From NCBI RefSeq assembly GCF_013376475.1, contig NZ_CP045508.1, positions 3,198,001 to 3,262,000 of the forward strand: a DNA stretch of 64,000 bases. Reading direction: 5' to 3'. The notes below the pieces were generated by a model. The model made no database searches, was not told the DNA's origin, and saw nothing but the letters and a program-made list of their open reading frames with translations. The translations under genes were made by a program, and so were the position numbers. This stretch comes from Desulfolutivibrio sulfoxidireducens. GTDB lineage: Bacteria; Desulfobacterota; Desulfovibrionia; Desulfovibrionales; Desulfovibrionaceae. Every line of letters begins with the position of its first letter. Within the stretch, counting starts at the first letter, position 1. Below are positions 1 through 9,246 of the stretch, in pieces.

Positions 1-1081
1 AGTCCATGGCCTCGGGGGCGAACCGGGGCCGGGCGATGCCGTAGGCCCGGCAATACTTGTCCACGAAATAGTCGGCCAGCCTGGGGATGTCCTGGCCGCG
101 CTCGCGCAGCGGCGGCAGCTTCAGGGGAATGACGTTCAAACGGTAGTACAGGTCCTGGCGGAACTTGCCCTCCTCCACGTACTCCTCCAGGCGGCGGTTG
201 GTGGTGGCCAGCACGCGCACATCGGCGCGCACGGTCTCCATGCCGCCCACCCGGTCGAACTCGCCCTCCTGGAGCACGCGCAGAAGCTTGGCCTGAAGGC
301 CCATGTCCATCTCGGAAATCTCGTCCAAAAGGATGCTGCCGCCCTGGGCCAACTCGAACTTGCCGAGTTTGCGGGCGATGGCCCCGGTAAAGGCCCCTTT
401 TTCGTGGCCGAACAGTTCGCTTTCCAGGAGATGTTCGGGCAGGGCCGCGCAGTTGATGGCCACGAAGGGACCATCGGCCCGATCGCTGTGGCTGTGCAGG
501 AAGCGGGCGAACATCTCCTTGCCCGTGCCGGATTCGCCGGAGATGAGCACTGTGGCCCGGGACTTGGCCACCTGTCGCGCCAGGGCCAACACGCGGCGGA
601 TGGCCGGATGGTCGCCGATGATGGCGAACCGGCCGCTTCCGGCGTCCGAAGGGATCGCGCCGCCCGGTCCCGCGCCGAGCGGCGCGCGGCGCGGGGATTC
701 GGCCGGCCCAACGGCGGACGGCGCCACGGCCTCGCGCGGCAGGACCGCCTGGATCTTTTCCCACACCAGCGGTTCGAGCCAATAATCCCTGGCCCCCTGT
801 TCGAGAAATACCTGGGCCTCGGCGGCCGACCCCCGGTCGGTGAAGACGATGACCGGCGGGAAGCCCCCGGCCTCCCGGGCCTGTGCAAGAAGCGCCTCGG
901 CCTTATAAATGCCGATCTTGGCCTGGGAAAAAACGATCAGCGGCTTCGCTTTCCGAAGAAAAGCCAGTGCGCCGGCCAGAGAATCGGCAATCGCGGCGGA
1001 TATCCCGGCCTCCTTGAGACAGGGGAAAAGCGCGGTCACCGCCTGCGCCTGGGCGACAAAAAGTATTGTCTTTTCCGGCAT
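1..1081 (-). CDS. sigma-54-dependent transcriptional activator with degenerate receiver (5' part; 3' end outside window)
   Basis: An open frame of 360 codons runs off the left edge, so the gene is partial and lacks its C-terminal HTH here. Residues 1-110 resemble a response-regulator receiver. The usual phospho-acceptor Asp position reads VFSQAKIG and the conserved Lys position reads YWLEPL, so it is probably not phosphorylated in the normal way. An AAA+ domain follows, with Walker A GESGTGKE, the sigma-54 contact loop GAFTGA, Walker [10 protein letters not shown], and [14 protein letters not shown]. The family hydrolyses ATP to open promoters bound by sigma-54 RNA polymerase. It is divergent from DUF2333. 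The target regulon cannot be read from this window. Confidence 0.9.
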   Translation of the reverse strand, partial: MPEKTILFVAQAQAVTALFPCLKEAGISAAIADSLAGALAFLRKAKPLIVFSQAKIGIYKAEALLAQAREAGGFPPVIVFTDRGSAAEAQVFLEQGARDYWLEPLVWEKIQAVLPREAVAPSAVGPAESPRRAPLGAGPGGAIPSDAGSGRFAIIGDHPAIRRVLALARQVAKSRATVLISGESGTGKEMFARFLHSHSDRADGPFVAINCAALPEHLLESELFGHEKGAFTGAIARKLGKFELAQGGSILLDEISEMDMGLQAKLLRVLQEGEFDRVGGMETVRADVRVLATTNRRLEEYVEEGKFRQDLYYRLNVIPLKLPPLRERGQDIPRLADYFVDKYCRAYGIARPRFAPEAMD

Positions 1082-1281
1082 GAAGGCCCTTGTAGCCCCA
1101 AGTCAAACGCTTTTCAATCCACAAGGCCCGGTTTTCCAACGGCCGCCCGGCAAAAAACCGGCCGGTCAAAAGCCCGGCCCGGCATGCCGTCTCTTGACCC
1201 GCTTTCGCCGATAGGACTACTCTTTTCCGCGACAGGGCACGCCCGTCACGGCCAACCAAGCCCTCGAAAAAGGATACCCGC

Positions 1282-2271
1282 ATGCCCACGACCACCACGA
1301 CCCCGCCCGAGCCCGAAAAAAAGACCATCTTCGCCCGCAAGATTCCGGCCCGGTACCTGATCATCGCCGCCGGATTCATCCTGTTCTGGCCCGTGGCCTT
1401 CTACGCCGTAGGAATCCTAAACGGCATTTACGACGCCGTCGATCCCACACGTTTTGCCGAGGTGGACGAATCCGTCAAGGCCCTGGTGCAAAACGTCAAT
1501 GAAAATACGCCGGCCCCGGAAAAAGGGGCCATCCTGGCCGAGGTCGTCATCCATCAGCTCGAACGGGAAATGCGCTCCACCTTCGGCTGGTCGGCCAACG
1601 ACATTCTGCCCACGCGGTTTTTGGACAACCGGGCCTCGCGCCAAAAAGGCGTCATCTTCGCCACCCGCATGCTGATCCGCTTTTTTTCCACGCGCTGCAG
1701 CAAATACGGGGCCATGGGCGCGGAACACGAGGCCCTCAAGGACGCCCGGGAAAAACGCCTGGTCTACGCCGAGGACGTCTGGGGATTTTTTCATTCCTCC
1801 ACGGAAAGCGAATACCAGAAGGGCATCGACCTGGTGCGGCGCTACGAAAAGGAACTGGCCGCCGGCACGGCCGTGTTCAACCTGCGCTCGGACGACATCT
1901 ACGACCTTCTGACCTACATCACCGGCCGGGAATTTCTGGACCAGCCCATGGGGCTTCTGATCCAGTCCGGCGAGGACGTGTTCTTTTCCGAGGAGGACGA
2001 CCGCATCTACTACGCCCAGGGGGCCATGCTGGTGGTGCGCGACTTCCTTTTCGCCCTGGTCAAGTGCTACCCGTCCATCGGCCAAAAGGGCGGCGAGGAG
2101 AATTTGAAGGAGGCCTTTCGGGCCATGGACAAGATCTGCTCCTTCGACCCGCCGTTCGTGGTCGAGGGGTCCCACGACTCCATGCTGGCCGACCACCGGG
2201 GCAAGATGGCCCGGTACTACATCACGGTCATCAGCAGGCTCAACGATGTGACCCAGTCGGTGAACCGGTAG
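1282..2271 (+). CDS. DUF2333 family inner-membrane protein
   Basis: A 329-residue protein with one N-terminal transmembrane segment (about residues 27-48, YLIIAAGFILFWPVAFYAVG) after a basic, Thr/Pro-rich cytoplasmic tail. The rest is soluble and probably periplasmic, with motifs such as FGWSANDILPTRFLDN and IQSGEDVFFSEEDDRIYYAQ that I associate with DUF2333. The function of the family is unknown to me. The ATG at 1282 follows an AAAGGA ribosome site. A strong hairpin lies just downstream, so it is probably transcribed alone. Confidence 0.8.
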   Translation: MPTTTTTPPEPEKKTIFARKIPARYLIIAAGFILFWPVAFYAVGILNGIYDAVDPTRFAEVDESVKALVQNVNENTPAPEKGAILAEVVIHQLEREMRSTFGWSANDILPTRFLDNRASRQKGVIFATRMLIRFFSTRCSKYGAMGAEHEALKDAREKRLVYAEDVWGFFHSSTESEYQKGIDLVRRYEKELAAGTAVFNLRSDDIYDLLTYITGREFLDQPMGLLIQSGEDVFFSEEDDRIYYAQGAMLVVRDFLFALVKCYPSIGQKGGEENLKEAFRAMDKICSFDPPFVVEGSHDSMLADHRGKMARYYITVISRLNDVTQSVNR

Positions 2272-2294
2272 GGAAGAAACCGGGGAAAAGAGAC

Positions 2295-2324
2295 GGGGGA
2301 AACTTTTTGAAAAAAGTTTCCCCC
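2295..2324. terminator. perfect 14-bp hairpin downstream of DUF2333 gene
   Basis: GGGGGAAACTTTTT (2295-2308) and AAAAAGTTTCCCCC (2311-2324) are exact reverse complements separated by two bases. The symmetric A/T content would let it work in either direction. It sits 23 bp after the DUF2333 stop, and a C-rich tail (CCCCGAACCCCTTTCC) follows. From memory, similar elements recur between genes in Desulfovibrio-type genomes; that is not checked here. Confidence 0.6.
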
Positions 2325-2466
2325 GAACCCCTTTCCAAAACTTTCGACGGGGCGGAGGCGTCCCGCGCCGCCTCATGTCCGCCAGCCGAATCTTCGACGA
2401 AAGCCCGGGATTCGGCCTCGACGTATGGGTGAATATGGGTGTATTTCTGGGTGGGGAGGAGGTCTC

Positions 2467-3516
2467 GTGCCGCGAACCGACACCATCCGCATCACCCCCG
2501 AGTTGTTGGCCCTCGTGGCGGAATGCGATGAATTCAAGGGCGCATGGCGCGCCCTGGGCGCCCTGGCCCCGGACCGGTTGCGCGCCCTGCGCCGCGTCGC
2601 CACCATCGAAAGCGTCGGGTCCTCGACCCGCATCGAGGGGGCCAGTCTCTCCGACCGCGAGGTGCAGCGCCTGCTCTCGCGCCTGAGCGTCACCCCCTTC
2701 GCCACCCGGGACGAACAGGAGGTGGCCGGATATGCGCAGACCATGGAGATGGTCTTCGACTCCTGGGCGGACATCCCCCTGACCGAAAACCACATCAAGC
2801 AACTGCACCGCGATTTGCTACGCCACAGTGAAAAAGACGCCCGACATCGCGGGGAATACAAAAAATTCCCCAACACCGTGGCGGCGTTCGATCCGGACGG
2901 ACGACAGCTCGGGGTCATCTTCGAAACGGCCTCGCCTTTCGCCACGCCGGGACGCATGGCCGAACTCGTCTCCTGGCTCGATGAGCACAACGACCGCAAA
3001 CTGCTGCATCCGTTGCTGCGCATCGCCGTATTCGTGGTGGCATTTCTGGAGATACATCCCTTTCAGGACGGCAACGGACGCCTAAGCCGCATCCTGACCA
3101 CCCTGCTTCTGTTGCGGGACGGCTATGCCTATGTCCCGTACAGTTCGCTGGAAAGCGTCATCGAGAGCGGCAAGGAGGCGTATTATCTCGCCCTGCGCCA
3201 GACGCAGGGCACGCTACGCACAGCCTCGCCGGATTGGCAGCCCTGGCTTGCGTACTTTCTAAAGGCATTGGCGCGGCAGACACGGCGTCTGAAGGTGAAG
3301 GTGGAGCGGGAAAAGATCGTCCTGGCCGCCCTGCCGGAACTTGCCGTGCGCATCGTCGAGCAGGCCCGGATGCACGGGCGCGTCACCATGGGTGGGATGA
3401 TCGCCATGACCGGAGCCAGCCGCAATACGCTCAAGGAGCATTTCCGCCGGCTCGTCGGGCAGGGGCTGCTTTCGCGGCATGGTTCCGGGAAAGGGACGTG
3501 GTACGCGTTGCCCTGA
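2467..3516 (+). CDS. Fic family protein (AMPylator-type) with N-terminal inhibitory motif and C-terminal winged-helix
   Basis: The Fic core motif HPFQDGNGRLSR is intact (about residues 196-207), which in this family transfers AMP or another nucleotide monophosphate to a target hydroxyl. An N-terminal (S/T)xxxEG-type inhibitory helix, SSTRIEG, is present, so it is probably a self-inhibited class II Fic. The C-terminal part (MGGMIAMTGASRNTLKEHFRRL) looks like a DNA-binding helix-turn-helix. I chose GTG 2467 because GGGGAGGAGG lies directly upstream; an ATG at 2425 would add an implausible Gly/Cys-rich leader. No antitoxin gene adjoins it. The target is unknown. Confidence 0.88.
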   Translation: MPRTDTIRITPELLALVAECDEFKGAWRALGALAPDRLRALRRVATIESVGSSTRIEGASLSDREVQRLLSRLSVTPFATRDEQEVAGYAQTMEMVFDSWADIPLTENHIKQLHRDLLRHSEKDARHRGEYKKFPNTVAAFDPDGRQLGVIFETASPFATPGRMAELVSWLDEHNDRKLLHPLLRIAVFVVAFLEIHPFQDGNGRLSRILTTLLLLRDGYAYVPYSSLESVIESGKEAYYLALRQTQGTLRTASPDWQPWLAYFLKALARQTRRLKVKVEREKIVLAALPELAVRIVEQARMHGRVTMGGMIAMTGASRNTLKEHFRRLVGQGLLSRHGSGKGTWYALP

Positions 3517-3762
3517 AAGGCGGCGTCCCCGGGACGGTGGGGAAAGGGGCGCCGGCCCCATGCCGGGGAGAATTACGGACTCCAGGCGGCCCGAATATCT
3601 CGCGCCGTATGGGCCTTGGGGTTTCGGGACGGAAGGGATGGTGAATCTGACGCTTCTTCTGGAACGTCCGACGTAGACCTCTACAAAAATACTTGGGGGG
3701 CGACTGGAGGGGGTGGAGGCGGCAGAGGACGAGGTTCTGGAGGAAGTCCGGCGGCGCGGACG

Positions 3763-4932
3763 TCAGCCCAGCCCCACAGCAGTCAACAGCCCGGACAAGA
3801 CCTTGGCCGCGTCGAAATGCTCCTCGGCGATCTTCCGGGCGGCCCGGCCGTGCCGGGCGGGGTCGGCCTCCACGGCCCGGATGGCGGCCATGGCCGCCTC
3901 CATCCCCTCGAAGGCGAAAAGCCCCTCGCCCGTGGGCAGGACGGTCTTAAATCCCGTGTCCTCGTCGATGACCGGCCGGCCGGCGGCCAGATACGCGGCG
4001 CTTCGGTCCGAGAACCAGCCGCTTTTTAAGATCACGTTCTGGTCCTTGGCCAGGGAGAAATGGGCGCGCGAGGAAAGGATGTAGTCGCGGTAGACCTCCG
4101 GGTCGGCGGACACGGCCAGGGCGTCGCGCACGATCCATCCGGCCTGCGCGAAACGCGGGCCGGCCTCCTTCATGCCGCTCATGGTCAGTTCCAGGTCCAC
4201 TCCGGGCAGACGCGACGGCAGGTCGATCATGGCCTCGTACTTGACGCTCTTGCGCCAGGAAAGCCGGCGTCCCCCGATCTCCATATCCCGGTCCCTGGCG
4301 TCCCAGGTGCCGATGGTGGTGTAGCCCCGGCCGGTCCCCGGGGCCCCGGCCCACAGGTCCAGGACCACGGGAGGCGTCAGGGGTTTCCAGTCGAGCCCCG
4401 ACAGGGGCACGTCCGGCACGGTCCCGGAGGGGATGTTCAGGCCGTAGGTGAAATGGAACTGGTGGGCCAGGACATAGTCGCGCATGCCCGGGTCCCGGGC
4501 GATCTTGACCTGGGTGAAGATCGGGTCCGTGTCGATGAAGGCCCGGACCCGGGGGGCCAGGTACTCGTCGCGAAGCGGGATCACCCCGGAGACGTTCAGG
4601 AAAAGGTCGGACGCGGCGCAAAACCGGTGGGCCTCGTCCGGGGACACGCCCCAGGTGGCCCCCTCGATGTCGCTGCGGTAGAAATACCGGCCGGAAAGCC
4701 CGTGCCGGGCCAGCATGGCCTCAAGCACGCCCCGGCCATGCCTGGAATCGTCCACGCCATGCCCCACGGCCGGATCGAAGGGATAGGCCCAGTCCGAGGC
4801 ATCCTCCAGAAAAAGGACCTCATGGCCCAGCCGGCTCAGGCCCAGAAGGTAATGCAGGATCATCCAGGCCTGGCCGCCCAGGGGAAAGCCCACGAAAAAA
4901 CCGGCCACCACGATGCGCAGGGGACGTTTCAT
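3763..4932 (-). CDS. glycosyltransferase, GT-B-like (family 1/4-like)
   Basis: 389 residues. The N-terminus IVVAGFFVGFPLGGQAWMILHYLLGL resembles the first Rossmann strand and Gly-rich loop of GT-B enzymes. The C-terminal half has FSLAKDQNVILKSGWFSDRSAAYLAAGRPVI(18 residues later)EGLFAFEG, matching the nucleotide-sugar-binding end of such proteins. It follows the polysaccharide deacetylase by 7 bp in the same direction, so the pair likely acts on one glycan or surface polymer. Donor and acceptor cannot be told. The start ATG is unambiguous. Confidence 0.65.
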   Translation of the reverse strand: MKRPLRIVVAGFFVGFPLGGQAWMILHYLLGLSRLGHEVLFLEDASDWAYPFDPAVGHGVDDSRHGRGVLEAMLARHGLSGRYFYRSDIEGATWGVSPDEAHRFCAASDLFLNVSGVIPLRDEYLAPRVRAFIDTDPIFTQVKIARDPGMRDYVLAHQFHFTYGLNIPSGTVPDVPLSGLDWKPLTPPVVLDLWAGAPGTGRGYTTIGTWDARDRDMEIGGRRLSWRKSVKYEAMIDLPSRLPGVDLELTMSGMKEAGPRFAQAGWIVRDALAVSADPEVYRDYILSSRAHFSLAKDQNVILKSGWFSDRSAAYLAAGRPVIDEDTGFKTVLPTGEGLFAFEGMEAAMAAIRAVEADPARHGRAARKIAEEHFDAAKVLSGLLTAVGLG

Positions 4933-4939
4933 GGCTCGC

Positions 4940-5929
4940 TTACGAGGCGGCCTTGCCGCCGCCGAAAAAGCGTTTGGCGCCCTCGGCGATGGTCACCACG
5001 GTCACGCCGCTTTGCCTGAGCCAGGCCGCGAAGGCCGAAAGATTGGCCGAGGACCACGGCTCCCAGCCCACGTCCTCGCCGACCCCGTGCAGGCACAGGA
5101 CCAGCCAGCCGTCCTGCTCCACAACGACCTTGCGGGTCAGGGCGATGATGGTCTCGGCGGAATCGGCCGTGTGCACCACGTGTCGCTTGATCCACCAGCG
5201 GTCCGTGCGGCCGGGGAAATTGCCGTCGTCGCCCCCGGTGACCACCTGGTCGTACAGGGAGCGGCTCTTGTCCCGCATGCGCGTGGTCCAGTAGTTGTGG
5301 GGAGTGATGTAGGTGTGGGCCGCAAATCCCAGTTCGGCCAGGACCTCACGCGACTCCTCCATCTCCCGCTCGTAGGACACGGCCCGGATGGTGCCGTCCT
5401 CCACGTCGTCCGGCTCCAGGGGCCGAAACACCACCTCGCCGATCAGATCGTCGAAATAATAGCTGCCCGGCGTGGACTTCACGTCATCCTCGTTGTCGAG
5501 TTCCTTGAGGTGCCTGCCGTTTTCGGTGAGCCCGGCCAGGTCCTCGTAGCCGTACCTGGCCTCGAAGACCTTGGCGCCGCCCTCGACGCGCCGGCAGTTC
5601 TTGAGCCCCTCCTGGGCGTATCCCTCGGGGATATCCACGGGCCGCCGGTGGGTCAGGCCGTGGGAGGCCACCTCCCACCCGGCCTGGACCAGCTCCCGGA
5701 CCTGGGGCACGCTCATGAAATCGTCGTCGCCCCGTTTCAGGCGGGCGGCGATGATCCCGGTGGTGGCCGGGATGCCGTATTGTTGCAGGATGGGAAAGGC
5801 GTGGCTGTGCACGCTGCGCAGTCCGTCGTCAAAGGTCAGGGTAAGCATTCCGGCCCCGGCGGCTTCCGCCTTGGCCGTGGCCAGAAGCAAAGCCGCCAGG
5901 AGACAGATGGCGAGGGTGGCGCGTTTCAT
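4940..5929 (-). CDS. secreted polysaccharide deacetylase (NodB-like)
   Basis: 329 residues starting at an ATG with GGAGG just upstream. Residues 1-24 are a Sec signal peptide (MKRATLAICLLAALLLATAKAEA), so the enzyme acts in the periplasm or outside. NodB motif 1 is TFDDG, and motif 2 is SHGLTHR with the metal-binding histidines. About 100 residues without NodB motifs separate these from later conserved-looking segments (HTYITPHNY, LCLHGVG). The family removes N- or O-acetyl groups from sugars. It is the first gene of a two-gene unit with a glycosyltransferase. A longer in-frame extension upstream lacks a signal sequence and is rejected. Confidence 0.85.
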   Translation of the reverse strand: MKRATLAICLLAALLLATAKAEAAGAGMLTLTFDDGLRSVHSHAFPILQQYGIPATTGIIAARLKRGDDDFMSVPQVRELVQAGWEVASHGLTHRRPVDIPEGYAQEGLKNCRRVEGGAKVFEARYGYEDLAGLTENGRHLKELDNEDDVKSTPGSYYFDDLIGEVVFRPLEPDDVEDGTIRAVSYEREMEESREVLAELGFAAHTYITPHNYWTTRMRDKSRSLYDQVVTGGDDGNFPGRTDRWWIKRHVVHTADSAETIIALTRKVVVEQDGWLVLCLHGVGEDVGWEPWSSANLSAFAAWLRQSGVTVVTIAEGAKRFFGGGKAAS

Positions 5930-6242
5930 AGGCCTCCATGGGGATGTGTTTTCGGACGACTCTGGCGCGGATGTAGGGAAAACGGCCAAAAAGTCAATGC
6001 CCCGGAAAAGCGGGCCGCCCGCCTCATGATACGCGGCCTGGGCCAGGGCCCCCTCCGGGAGGGCCCGGCCGCTCCGAACGGCCGGCCTCGGCGGGGTGGT
6101 CCTCGATGTGCATCCGGATAGAAAGTCCGACGGCGGTCCTTGCGCTTTGCCAAGGCGATGAAAACTGGTATGACCCGGCGTGGCGTCGGGGCGACATGTC
6201 GCGCGCGCCGAGCGGCTTCGCCCGTCAACCGCAGGAGTGCCC

Positions 6243-6692
6243 ATGAAAAAAAACCTGGCCGTCGTCATCCTCGCCTGCATGGCCCTGTCTCAGGCCTTCG
6301 CGGTCCAGGCCTCGACCAAGCACTTCCGCTCCACCCACGAGCATTTCACCGAATACGCCGCCATGGCCTCGGACCTTTTCCTCTCCACCGAGGATTCGGC
6401 CCAGCGCAACACCCTGGGGCTTTTGGCGGCGGCCGCGAACTTCCAGGCGGAGCGGGCCTTTTTGATCATGCAGATGACCGACGTCCTGGACCACATGACG
6501 GCCAAAAAAGACCGGACCTTTGTGGAGACGCGCATCCAGGAACTCAAGGAGTTCATCCTGGGCACCATCCGGGCCGAGATCAAACGCATCGGGGATCTGG
6601 CCATGAACCAGGAGGACAAGGACATCAAGGCCCTGGGTAACCTCATCGTCAATGAACTGCGCGTGTTCGAGCGCAACACGGAAAATCTCTAG
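6243..6692 (+). CDS. small exported alpha-helical protein, unrecognised
   Basis: 149 residues with a clear signal peptide (MKKNLAVVILACMALSQAFAVQA) and an AGGAG ribosome site before ATG 6243. The mature part is predicted helical and rich in charged heptad-like stretches (KTDVLDHM-type, ELKEFILGTIRAEIKRIGDLA), with no cysteines. I recognise no family. It is monocistronic: the deacetylase diverges upstream, and a hairpin follows 65 bp after the stop. Confidence 0.75.
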   Translation: MKKNLAVVILACMALSQAFAVQASTKHFRSTHEHFTEYAAMASDLFLSTEDSAQRNTLGLLAAAANFQAERAFLIMQMTDVLDHMTAKKDRTFVETRIQELKEFILGTIRAEIKRIGDLAMNQEDKDIKALGNLIVNELRVFERNTENL

Positions 6693-6756
6693 GGTCGCGC
6701 CCTCGAAACTCGAGTCTCCGAATCTTGAGGACAATACTTTAAAAGGATTCTTTTTT

Positions 6757-6784
6757 CTTAAAAAATACAGTCGTATTTTTTAAG
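6757..6784. terminator. AT-rich 12-bp inverted repeat between convergent genes
   Basis: CTTAAAAAATAC (6757-6768) and GTATTTTTTAAG (6773-6784) are perfect reverse complements around AGTC. It lies between two convergent genes and carries A/T runs on both flanks, as expected for a bidirectional intrinsic terminator. It stands out against the GC-rich surroundings. Confidence 0.6.
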
Positions 6785-6800
6785 GGACGCCGCCCGAGCC

Positions 6801-7598
6801 CTATTCCCCGGCCACGCGCCCGCCCGTGCTCTTCGCGGCCTCGGGCGCGGCGTCGAAATCCCCGCCCGCCGGCAAAACCAGTTCCACCCGGCGCAGGTCC
6901 GCCACCCGGGCCGCGACCTCCCCGACCCGCGCGGCCAGGACATGCCCGCCCGAACGCCGGCCCGAGGCGTCTTTTTCCGACATGAAATGGAAGTGCCAGC
7001 CTGGCACGTTCAGCCCCCCCACGTTGGCCGGGCAGCGAAATCCCGCCACGGTCCCGACCACGCCCTGAAGCTCAAACACGCTCTGCTCGGCCACGGCCTT
7101 GGCCAGGGGCGGATAGGGACGCCTCTGGGCCGGGACGCTGCGGACTGTGAGATGGTCGAAGGTCCCGGTCAGGCGCACGGCGTAGAACAGGTTTTTGGTG
7201 GGCAGGGCCGCGTCCAGGGCCTCGACCACCCGGGCCAGATCGGCCCCGGCGGGAATCGCCACCTCGCGGTCGGGGCGAAAAAAGACCACCATGGCGAAGG
7301 GCGAGCGGGTGGCCGGATCGATGACCGAGACCGCGCCGTCGTAGCCGACCCGGTAAAACACCCCGTCCACCACCACCATCTCCCCGTCCAGGCCGTCCAC
7401 GGTGCCAAGTCCGGTATCCCCGTGCCGGGCCAGTTCCCGGATGTCCACCCCGCCGTCCATGGCCCCGGCGGCCAGGGAGTCGATGGTGGCGACCTGGAAA
7501 AGAACGTTTTTTTGGGTCGCGCACCCGGCCAAAAAACAGAGGGTCAGGGCCAGGAATGCGGCCGGGACGGCGTGGCGCATGCTTTTTTCGATGTTCAC
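6801..7598 (-). CDS. budA: alpha-acetolactate decarboxylase, predicted lipoprotein
   Basis: The family converts alpha-acetolactate to acetoin using zinc. The three zinc histidines are visible in GWHFHFMSE (HxH) and SGGHVL, and the active-site region GTFDHLTVRSVPAQ is intact. The N-terminus is unusual: ALTLCFLAGCAT is a lipobox with the lipid-modified Cys at about residue 27, which would place the enzyme on the outer face of a membrane. Start GTG 7598 overlaps the TGA of the upstream ATPase gene (GTGA) and has GGAGGAGG before it. An internal ATG at 7580 would still give a signal peptide. Acetolactate is normally cytoplasmic, so the exported location is odd. Confidence 0.85.
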   Translation of the reverse strand: MNIEKSMRHAVPAAFLALTLCFLAGCATQKNVLFQVATIDSLAAGAMDGGVDIRELARHGDTGLGTVDGLDGEMVVVDGVFYRVGYDGAVSVIDPATRSPFAMVVFFRPDREVAIPAGADLARVVEALDAALPTKNLFYAVRLTGTFDHLTVRSVPAQRRPYPPLAKAVAEQSVFELQGVVGTVAGFRCPANVGGLNVPGWHFHFMSEKDASGRRSGGHVLAARVGEVAARVADLRRVELVLPAGGDFDAAPEAAKSTGGRVAGE

Positions 7599-8362
7599 GA
7601 GGCCTCCTCCATATCCGCGGGCGGGTCTTCCTCTCCGGCCAGGAAGCGGGCCACGACCGGCATTTCCGAGGCCAGGGTCTCCTCGGGGGTGCCGGTGAAG
7701 ACGATGCGGCCGGCGTCGAGCATGGCCACCTTGGCCGCGATGCGAAACACGTCCGGGATGTCGTGGCTGACCATCAGCGCCGTAAATCCGAAGGTCTTCC
7801 TGGACTGGGCGATAAGCGAGAGCACGGCGTTTTTGCGGATGGGATCGAGTCCGGTGGTCGGCTCGTCGAAGAGCACGACCTTGGGCTCGTTGACCAGGGC
7901 CCTGGCCAGGGCCACCCGTTTTTGCATGCCGCCCGAGATCTGCGAGGGATATTTGTCCCGGACCGGCCCAAGCTCCAGGTGGTCGACTATTTCCATGACC
8001 CGGGCCGCGATGTCCCTTTCCGGCAATCTGGTCTTTTCGCGAAGCGGCAGGGCGATGTTCTCGAACACGGTCAGGGAATCGAACAGGGCCATGTTCTGGA
8101 ACATGAAGCTCATGGACCGGGCCAGAACGCCCCGTTCCGAGCGGCGCATGCGCGTGAGCGGGCGCCCCTGGAACAGGACCTCCCCGGAGTCGGGCTGCAA
8201 AAGCCCCACGATGTGCTTGAGCAGGACGCTTTTGCCCTCGCCGCTCTTGCCGATGATCAGGGTGATGCCCCCCTCGGGAACGGTCAGATCGACGCCGCGA
8301 AGCACCTCGTGGCCCTGGAAGGACTTGCGCAGGGCCTTTATCTCTATGAGCGAGTGGTTCAT
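7595..8362 (-). CDS. ABC transporter ATP-binding protein, MlaF/Ttg2A-like
   Basis: A 255-residue ATPase with Walker A GKSGEGKS, signature ISGGMQKRVALARAL, Walker B VVLFDEPTTGLD and switch His MVSHD. The GMQKR variant of the signature is typical of phospholipid-trafficking (Mla) ATPases. The chosen start, ATG 8362, gives MNHSLIEIKALRKSF, a normal ABC N-terminus; in-frame codons up to 8446 look non-coding. No permease (MlaE), MCE protein or other Mla gene is next to it; instead it is coupled by a GTGA overlap to the acetolactate decarboxylase. The missing permease may lie elsewhere. Confidence 0.85.
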   Translation of the reverse strand: MNHSLIEIKALRKSFQGHEVLRGVDLTVPEGGITLIIGKSGEGKSVLLKHIVGLLQPDSGEVLFQGRPLTRMRRSERGVLARSMSFMFQNMALFDSLTVFENIALPLREKTRLPERDIAARVMEIVDHLELGPVRDKYPSQISGGMQKRVALARALVNEPKVVLFDEPTTGLDPIRKNAVLSLIAQSRKTFGFTALMVSHDIPDVFRIAAKVAMLDAGRIVFTGTPEETLASEMPVVARFLAGEEDPPADMEEAS

Positions 8363-8745
8363 GCCTGCCTTTGGGACTGGTGGCGTGTCCTGGAAACGCG
8401 GCTGTCCGACATTCGGGAGATCCCTTTCCACGGCACCTGTTTTCATGACCCGGCCCGAGCGCCTCGTTTATGGGGCAAAGGCCGTTCCGGCGCGCCACAG
8501 GGGGGGGCGACGCCACCCTCTCCGAAAACAGGATGCGGCGTTCATGCCCCGGATGCGGAGCCGGCGCAGTGTGACCGCTTTTCGGACCGAAGGCAAGGCG
8601 GCAGGGGGAAAGCGGCAGGCGAAAACGTCACCACGACGCGCCGCCGGACGACGAGGCGTCGGGAAGGGGAGGGCCTGGCGGCCGGGGTGGCGCACTCGCG
8701 CGGAAACCGCCGGGCCGGACGTCGCCATCCGGCCCGGACAGGGGC
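8363..8745. other. 383-bp intergenic region without a recognised gene
   Basis: No convincing coding frame is seen. The upstream extension of the ABC ATPase frame and several overlapping frames have poor protein character. No strong promoter or inverted repeat was found, although the ATPase promoter should lie near 8370-8460. Confidence 0.4.
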
Positions 8746-9054
8746 CTAGAGTTCCACCACGGAGTTGTCGCAGTCGCCAAAGGGGCTGAAGGCGGATTTG
8801 TCGGCCGCCGGATCGCTGAGCCACTGTCCGTCGCCCAGGAAATAACGATACTGGTATTCCCGGCCCGTCTCCAGGTCCAGGGTGACGGAGAAGTTGCCGT
8901 TTTTCTGTTTTTTCATGGGCGTGGCCTCGGTCGCCCAGCCGTTGAACTCACCGGCCAGAAACACCTTTCCGGCTTCCTTGGCCAGGTCCTTGTCCACAGT
9001 GAAGGTCACCTTGCACACCGGCTTGCTCTTGAGGTATTTCTTATGAAGCGACAT
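8746..9054 (-). CDS. small stand-alone carbohydrate-binding module (CBM48 / isoamylase N-terminal-like)
   Basis: 102 residues. KVTFTVDKD...KVFLAGEFNGW, then YQYRYFLGDGQWLSDPAAD is the core of the CBM48/AMPK-beta glycogen-binding fold (the W of FNGW and the Y-R-Y-F strand). There is no catalytic domain. Start ATG 9054 has GGAGGAA upstream. In other bacteria such modules bind alpha-glucans, but a free-standing copy has no assigned role that I know. It is transcribed alone. Confidence 0.8.
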   Translation of the reverse strand: MSLHKKYLKSKPVCKVTFTVDKDLAKEAGKVFLAGEFNGWATEATPMKKQKNGNFSVTLDLETGREYQYRYFLGDGQWLSDPAADKSAFSPFGDCDNSVVEL

Positions 9055-9246
9055 ACTGTTTCTTCCTCCCGGCGGGACGGGCATGACGTTCTACGGCCCC
9101 GCCTTGTGCGCCGCCCGAGGCGCGTTCATGACGCCAACGCGAAACAGCGCGACACGCCATTCGTCGCACGACATTACGGTAACGGGTATCCAAGAACTTC
9201 ACGGATGTAAATCGTTTTGGCGACGATTCGCCGCGCGCGAGGAGTA

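Noticed and set aside
2425-2466. Upstream ATG for the Fic gene
   Set aside because: The 14 extra codons are Gly/Cys-rich and overlap the GGAGGAGG site serving GTG 2467.
6942-8789. 615-codon plus-strand frame
   Set aside because: Antisense to the acetolactate decarboxylase and ABC ATPase; no domain recognised.
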